Assembly: GCA_951799445.1 (NCBI GenBank)
Contig: OX637297.1
Span: 1,922,001-1,986,000 of the forward strand
Reading direction: 5' to 3'
Length of the DNA: 64,000 nucleotides
Source: Pseudisothecium myosuroides
Lineage: Eukaryota; Streptophyta; Bryopsida; Hypnales; Lembophyllaceae
Both the position numbers and the translations under genes were made by a program. Below are positions 58,890 to 64,000 of the stretch, piece after piece (the stretch's first letter is position 1; each line of letters opens with the position of its first letter). The notes below the pieces were generated by a model. The model was not told where the DNA came from, made no database searches, and worked only from the letters and a program-made list of their open reading frames with translations.

Positions 58890-59660
58890 TGGAGCATGGA
58901 TTTTTGAGTAATGAAATTTGAGTATGTTATTCTTGATGATGAGAGCTTTCCATAGAGTATTTGCAAGTTGCAATTGAAGTTGTGAGCAAAAAGTTATTAA
59001 GGTTTGAAGTTGTGAAGACCCAAGGCCTTCCATTGAGAGGGCAGAGGCTTCATCAAGCCATAACTTTTGCGTCGGTTTGCTTGTTCATTTTGAAACTTAG
59101 AGGGTTTGTAGATCTTGTTTATAGCTTTCTAAGAAGCTATTAAACTTGTGATTTGGAGTTTGGAGTGAGAAGTTATCATCTGCTGAAGCTTGGAGCAGAG
59201 ATTGAGCTTGGAGGAGGAAGGCCGAGACTTCGACGGCCACAACTTTGGGTCAGTTGTTTTGTTGAAGTTGAAACTTTGGGAGTAGTTAGAATATGAGCTC
59301 ACCTTTCTAGAATGAGTTCATTTGTGTGATTTGAGCTTAATATGCAAAAGTTAAGTAGTAATAAAGTTTGAGGTGTTTCTTGCCTTCTTAATTGAGAAAG
59401 CCGAGACCCTACACCTCATAACTTTTGGACAGTAGTTTGGATTGTAGTGAAATTTTCACAAGTTGTAGATGGTAGGGAGGGCTTTCCAAATTGCTATCAC
59501 ACTTGTGATTTGGAGTTGTTAAACAAAAGTTATTGAGTTTTGAAGAAGCAATAGTTGGTTGCTAAGGGAGAAGAGGACCTCTACTTTGCTCGCTAATAAC
59601 TTTTGGACAGTAGCTTAGTTTGAGTTGAAATTTATAGGATAGTTGTATTATGTTATTAGC
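58890..59660 (+). repeat. About 179-bp diverged tandem repeat in LTR F
   Basis: AACTTT(TG) anchors lie at about 59062, 59241, 59420 and 59598, 178-180 bp apart. Each unit has a CTTGTGATTTGGAGTT-like word and an AGCTTTC-like word. Units differ a lot from one another, but the E and F arrays agree copy by copy. Confidence 0.7.
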
Positions 59661-59965
59661 TTTCCAAAAAGCTAAGACACTTAGAATTTAAACTTGTAGA
59701 TCATATGTGGCACTAGTTTGAAGATGGCAGCTTGTGTGGGGAAATAGTTTCTTTTGAAACTAGTTCGAATTTCTTCAAATTCGAATGAAGGAAGGTTTGA
59801 AGACTCAAGACTCAAGATTTTGAAGACTTGAAGATCCTTAAAGGGATCTTCAATGTGTTGTGGCTTGTGGCTCGTTGTCTTTTATGTTATTCCCAGCCGG
59901 TTTTGGAGGCTAGTTGCATATTTCCTTTCTGCTTTGTAAAACCTGTTGCGGGCTTGTGGGTATCC

Positions 59966-59971
59966 AATAAA
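59966..59971 (+). promoter_or_regulatory. Poly(A) signal candidate in LTR F
   Basis: AATAAA in TATCCAATAAAGCCCCG, conserved in E, about 355 bp before the LTR end. Confidence 0.45.
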
Positions 59972-60327
59972 GCCCCGTTTTATGTTTGTGGCGACGAAGT
60001 GGGATTGATCACCCACATGGTCGATCTTTTATGTTGTTCCCACTGGTGAAAGGCGCTTCCTGGTCACCGTGGGTTTGAAATTTAGGAGCCAATCTTTCGG
60101 ACGATCAGCTCGTGGTTTGGCCGTTCCGTTTTACCCGTCCGAGGACTTGTTTCTTATCACACACCCTTACCCTTGGCCCTATAGAGCCACTACAGGATAG
60201 GCCAACGGAAGATCAAGTGAAGATTCAAGTGAAGATTCGAGTTTTCAAGAGACCGACCCATATCATTCAACAACTTGCAGCTAGACACCCCGTGTGTTCC
60301 CTAAGCGCGCTCCTCTCTACTCGACAT

Positions 60328-60345
60328 TTGGTGCTTCCACTGAGA
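60328..60345 (+). promoter_or_regulatory. Primer-binding-site candidate of F
   Basis: TTGGTGCTTCCACTGAGA begins a base after the LTR end. TGG at its start fits the CCA end of a tRNA. The complementary tRNA would end GGAAGCACCA. I do not assign the tRNA. Confidence 0.55.
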
Positions 60346-60373
60346 GAGCTTAGGGGCAGTTGTTGTTTTGAGG

Positions 60374-62887
60374 ATGGGAGACCATGGAGAGGCAACCGGT
60401 GGAAGAAGTACCGGTGGACCTCAGGTTCCTATGGAGGACCTTTTGGGGGCTTTAGCCGCCTTCATGAACCAGCAAAGAGCCAATCAAGGTGGGCAAGAGG
60501 CCACCAAGGCTCTTAAGGCTGTTGTTGCGAAGATTGGTAGATTTGATGGCAAGAACATCTCCAAGTTCTTGAGAACCTATGTTTGCGAGATGGAGGTGCA
60601 ACAAGTTGCGGAAGATCGCATGTTGCAAACCTTTGACATGGCAGTTGTACCTGGCATCAGAGAGCGGGTGCAAGAGATCCGTGAAGATGCTGCTTCATGG
60701 GAGGTCTTTGCTGAGCAGCTTCAAGATGAGTTCTTTGAAGAAGACACGGAGAGAATGACCAAGAGATCCTTTCTTGAGTGGGTAGAGCAGCGCCCGGGCT
60801 ACAATATGGGCCCAAATGAGCTACTAAGAGACTTTGAGAAGAAATATGCTCAACTTCCCTTAGCGGAGAGGCGCCTGCTTGACTCTCGGAAGGCAGAGCT
60901 GTTTCTTCAAGCAGCTGATGATGTGCTTGAAGATAGGCTTCTTCTTCTACTTGGAGATCGCACTACTGAAGGCGGATTCACCAATGATTGGAGAAGGGTA
61001 GAAGAGACAGTCACTCTCTTGGCCAAACAACGACGTGTGAGGTCAAGAGGAATTGGAGCAAGGAGTGACAAGGAACCTATCCACACTTCTAGGGCTCCAA
61101 AAGCACCTTTTGCTTCCTTGCCTTCTGCACCTTCAACTCCTATCTTGAAGAACACCAAGACAGGTGAAGAGAATGCCCTTGAAGAGCTCATCAAAGGCTT
61201 CAAAGAGCTAAGGGTGGAGTTCATGGAGTTGAAGAACTCTAAGGGAACTTCTTCTTCCTCTCAGCCATTAGAGAGAGTAAGAAAGTTCTCTAGGAGATGC
61301 GTTTACTGTGATGAGAAGACTGATCACTCCTTAAGAGACTGTGAGCCTTATGAAGAGATGCTTAAGAGTGGCCATGTCTTCTACAAAGATGGCAAGATTC
61401 ACGATGCATCTACAGACTCACCTTTGAGGACCAACTATGGAAGAGGAGGCATGAAGAAGCTCATGGAAGAAAAGATGGGAAGATCCAGCTTTGTGCAAGT
61501 GCATGGAGCTGAGACTTATAACATACAAATGGAGCAGCATGCAATTGATGCAACTCTTGTTCAAACCCATGTGCTAATGAAAAGAGGAGCACAAGCCATC
61601 AGAAAGGCAACTGGGTGGGAAGATCCTGTGGATGCAAGCAGCATCAGAGCCTTTTTGAAAGAAGAAAAGGACTATGATGAGGTCTTTGATGCTTCAGTTG
61701 AAGAAAAACGTGTAAGATTTGATGATGAAGATGGTGAAGAGCCAGCAGCAAAGAAAAGACCTCCGATGCAAAGTGATTCTGCAAAGGAAATGAGAAAGAG
61801 AGTACCTACAAGGTCAAAGACTGCTAGCCCTGAGTTTGTGCACCCAGGAGATGCTCCGCTACCTGATAAGGATTGGGGGCAATCTAATGGCAGCAAGAAG
61901 GGTCAAGTGAAAGAAGACCTAGGCAAGGGCAAAGCAAAAGGCCCTGCTTATAAGCTCCAATCAGACATTGAGACCTCTATTGACTTGAAAGGAGTATTAG
62001 AGGAGAGAATCTTGGATGCCAAGATTGAATTTACCTTGAGGGAAGCACTTGGCATTGCTAAGAAAGACTTCCACGAGCTAATCATAGACATCATAAAAAG
62101 GAAGAGGCAAATGACCGCTGAGGCTGTGATGGTGAGTGCTTTAGACACCCACATGACCAAAGAAGAAGAGACAGAGGTTTTTGCCATGATGGGTGAGCCT
62201 ATGGCTCAAGATGAAGAGGATTCAAATCCTCAACTGGTGGATAGAAGATTAGAGAGGGTGGCCAGTGGAAACATGGAAGCCAACGCTTTTGCTGTAAAAA
62301 TTGAAGTGTTGAAAGAAGAAGATTCAAAGGTTGAAACTCGAACTTTTGAATGCGCCTATCATTATCCTGACAAGGGAAATCATGACGAAAAGATTGAGTT
62401 TGACCTCCCATTTTGGGCTAGAGCTACCACCGAGACTAAGGTGAAGCTTAAGGACATGGATGAGCATGTGCTTGCACTTGTTGACCATGGCTCTGAGATC
62501 AACATCATCTCTAGGGATGTATATGAAAAAGGCAAGTGGCCAATTGACACCGAGCATGGATGGGTCATGAGAGCAGCTAATAGTGGACGGACTCGATTGC
62601 ATGGGGCTTGTCCTGCTCTTGCCACAAAGATTGGGAATGTTGAAGTTGAACAAAATTTTTTTGTTCAAAACTTCAGTGCTTATCCCGTGCTTTTGGGACA
62701 ACCATTCATCACTGCCTCACGGATGGAGACCAAAGTGTTGGATGATGGATCTCACTATGCCCGAATTCGGAGCATTGATGGGAAAAACTCAGTACAATTT
62801 CTAACTGTAAAGCCTGATAATGAAAGGCATCGGCTTCAGCTGAGGGAGATTCCACTTCCAACCTCTATCAACTTTCCAAATTTCTAG
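60374..62887 (+). CDS. gag: Gag-protease polyprotein of F
   Basis: ATG 60374 is the first ATG (MGDHGEATGG), giving 837 codons. The N-terminal half has Gag-like helical sequence (KIGRFDGKNISKFLRTY, ELLRDFEKKYAQLPLAERR). A zinc-knuckle variant C-x2-C-x5-H-x4-C lies at about residues 309-324 (CVYCDEKTDHSLRDC). A long charged linker follows. An aspartic-protease domain lies near the end, with DHGSEINII (about residue 704) in place of D-T/S-G and a later VLLGQPFI flap-end motif. The TAG stop comes directly after a slippery heptamer, so pol would be made by -1 frameshifting. The zinc spacing (x5) and DHG are unusual for plant Ty3 elements. The frame is intact, so the element could be young. Confidence 0.85.
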   Translation: MGDHGEATGGRSTGGPQVPMEDLLGALAAFMNQQRANQGGQEATKALKAVVAKIGRFDGKNISKFLRTYVCEMEVQQVAEDRMLQTFDMAVVPGIRERVQEIREDAASWEVFAEQLQDEFFEEDTERMTKRSFLEWVEQRPGYNMGPNELLRDFEKKYAQLPLAERRLLDSRKAELFLQAADDVLEDRLLLLLGDRTTEGGFTNDWRRVEETVTLLAKQRRVRSRGIGARSDKEPIHTSRAPKAPFASLPSAPSTPILKNTKTGEENALEELIKGFKELRVEFMELKNSKGTSSSSQPLERVRKFSRRCVYCDEKTDHSLRDCEPYEEMLKSGHVFYKDGKIHDASTDSPLRTNYGRGGMKKLMEEKMGRSSFVQVHGAETYNIQMEQHAIDATLVQTHVLMKRGAQAIRKATGWEDPVDASSIRAFLKEEKDYDEVFDASVEEKRVRFDDEDGEEPAAKKRPPMQSDSAKEMRKRVPTRSKTASPEFVHPGDAPLPDKDWGQSNGSKKGQVKEDLGKGKAKGPAYKLQSDIETSIDLKGVLEERILDAKIEFTLREALGIAKKDFHELIIDIIKRKRQMTAEAVMVSALDTHMTKEEETEVFAMMGEPMAQDEEDSNPQLVDRRLERVASGNMEANAFAVKIEVLKEEDSKVETRTFECAYHYPDKGNHDEKIEFDLPFWARATTETKVKLKDMDEHVLALVDHGSEINIISRDVYEKGKWPIDTEHGWVMRAANSGRTRLHGACPALATKIGNVEVEQNFFVQNFSAYPVLLGQPFITASRMETKVLDDGSHYARIRSIDGKNSVQFLTVKPDNERHRLQLREIPLPTSINFPNF

Positions 62888-62916
62888 AGGGCACAAGTGG
62901 AGTCTGGCGATCCACT
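62878..62916 (+). promoter_or_regulatory. Candidate -1 ribosomal frameshift site
   Basis: AAATTTC at 62878-62884 fits X_XXY_YYZ in the gag frame (A AAT TTC), and the gag TAG follows at once. Slipping back one base enters the open pol frame at 62884. A small stem, AGTGGA (62896-62901) with TCCACT (62911-62916), lies 11 nt after the heptamer. Confidence 0.65.
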
Positions 62917-64000
62917 GGTGCCAAGAAGTTTGAGGATGTTAGAGTCCCCAATGTACATACCAGTGTTGGGTGTGGATTTTTAAGAGTGACAAGGGAAGAA
63001 GTTGTCAGTTTTACAAGGATTCAAGACTTGGATCCTGTGTACAGAAGATTTGTGAGAAAAATACAGAAAAACCTAAAAAGAGTGAAGATTTTAGAGGAAG
63101 ATGAAGCCATCTCAGGAGTGTACGAGGAGAATGGTATGCCAGATGACTTCTTACAAACTCTGCAAGAAGTAAAGGCAAACGAGAATGCTCATATGGTCAA
63201 ACCATGTGTTATGAGCGTTCATACGGCTTCTTTATATCATGAGATTTCTGCAGCTGTTACAAAGCTGTATGATTCAAACAAAGATGGGCAAAGACTAGAA
63301 GCTACAATGCACACAAAATACAAGACTGTGGCCAAGAAAGTAAAGCCTGTAGCTACTCAGCTACCATCTGATATCGATGAACACATTAAACAAGCTGAGA
63401 AAGAGCCAAGTTTGAGGGAGACAAGGAAGATTGGACATAAGTTTACCAAAGAAAGCTTGGCAAACTTGAAGATTGGAGAAGATGATTTTTTAAATGACTT
63501 AGAGAAGAAGAAGTTTCAAGACATGCTTGCTTTGCATGGAAAGGCCTTTGCTTCTTCGCCAGATGAGATTGGGTGTGTGCAACCAAGTATTATGACACCT
63601 ATGGTGATTTTCACGGTGCCTCATGTGCCCTGGGATTTGAAGCCCATTCCTGTACCAAGAGCTTTGCTTCCAAAGCTTGTGGAGTTGCTCAAAGAGAAAA
63701 TCAAGATGGGCATTCTTGAGCCATCTATGGCTCCATACTCCAACCGATGGTTTACCGTTCCAAAGAAGTCAGGGGCATTGAGATTTATTCAAGATATGCA
63801 GCCTGCTAATAGGGTAACCATCAGGAACAAAGGATCCGGTCCAATTGTTGATGAAGTAGCTGAAGCATTTGCTGGACATGCAATTTATTCCATTGGAGAC
63901 CTGTATTCTGGTTATGATCAATTCCAATTGGCTGCTGAGAGCAGAGATCTTACAACCATGAAAACTCTACTTGGTTTAGTACGCATGTGCACATTGCCTC
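62884..64000 (+). CDS. pol: Pol frame of F, reverse transcriptase, partial
   Basis: Open without a stop from 62884 to the window end, in -1 relative to gag. There is about 250 codons of linker, then RT: PRALLPKLVELLKEKIKMGI, a Y-S-N-R-W-F-T-V-P-K-K segment, RFIQDMQPANRVTIRNKG, IVDEVAEAFAGHAIYSIGDL then YSGYDQFQL and ESRDLTTMKT. This is the finger-palm part of a Ty3-type RT, with D in IGDLYSGYDQ as the first catalytic aspartate. The wording (FIQD, SRDLTTM) differs from the OTA-like RT at 52600 and recalls a lineage known to me from fungi and some plants. The YxDD box, RNase H and integrase lie outside the window. Confidence 0.85.

Larger units (their letters stand above)
58206..60326 (+). repeat. 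5' LTR of F (2.1 kb)
   Basis: The termini are TGTC...GACA. It carries an AT microsatellite (58231-58260), an antisense tRNA-like sequence, a diverged tandem array of about 179 bp (58890-59660) and AATAAA (59966-59971). The right end is set by the primer-binding-site candidate that follows and by the matching end of E. Confidence 0.85.
58206..64000 (+). mobile_element. F: Ty3-type element, 5' LTR to RT, runs off the window
   Basis: The 5' LTR is 58206-60326 (TGTCCTGATGG to CTACTCGACA). It is followed by a primer-binding-site candidate, a gag-protease ORF (60374-62887) and a pol frame in -1 (62884 onward) that is still open at the window end. The coding part is undamaged as far as it can be read. 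E is a close solo LTR of the same family. F sits inside LTR G. The 3' half is outside the window. Confidence 0.9.

Overview
The window reads as repeat-dominated nuclear DNA of a land plant. The evidence is OTA-like (Ogre/Tat/Athila-like) Ty3 pol, very large LTRs, CACTA-type MITEs and decayed DUF7869-like DNA transposase genes. A non-seed plant (fern, lycophyte or bryophyte) is my best guess from the look of the mobile-element proteins, but this is recall and not proof. I recognise no ordinary host gene, rRNA gene or CRISPR array.

Most of the window is a stack of LTR units, mostly solo, whose ends I could place by TG...CA termini and 5-bp target-site duplications (TSDs). Family A is a giant LTR of about 5 kb: A1 5555-10465 (+, TSD CGCAC), A2 33796-38968 (+, TSD CCCTT), A3 45723-49055 (-, truncated) and A4 1256-13207 (-, old). 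The second family (B, C, D, G) has LTRs of about 3.5-3.8 kb, each carrying one long ORF inside the LTR: B 4039-12424 (+, TSD GCATT), C 30664-39653 (-, TSD GATGG), D 23170-28838 (+, TSD GTTGT) and G 55195-58205 (+). G is the 3' LTR of a decayed PR-RT-RNaseH-integrase element (51284-55149), and a polypurine tract sits directly before it. The third family is E 25375-27494 (-, solo LTR) and F 58206 to the window end (+, LTR, gag-protease, then RT in the -1 frame).

Nesting order: A4 was hit by B, and B was hit by A1. C was hit by A2 just after its ORF start codon. D was hit by E, and G was hit by F. Thus all four LTR-borne ORF units seen here are interrupted by a later LTR insertion, and only G's ORF itself stays open. 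Between the stacks lie DNA-transposon remnants: DUF7869-like fragments at 13215-14184 and 43885-44480, another transposase-like pseudogene at 21190-22952, a decayed RING-like gene at 41803-43271, and two CACTA-type MITEs. There are also tandem arrays, including a regularly spaced palindrome array at 49139-49809.

Most unusual points: (1) an ORF family inside the LTR itself, with candidate TATA boxes both before and after the ORF; (2) a conserved 21-codon leader ORF ending in a consensus splice donor inside the giant A LTRs; (3) a textbook -1 frameshift heptamer directly before the gag stop codon of element F; (4) palindromes repeated about every 80-93 bp; (5) a tandem repeat of about 179 bp and an antisense tRNA-like sequence inside the E/F LTR.
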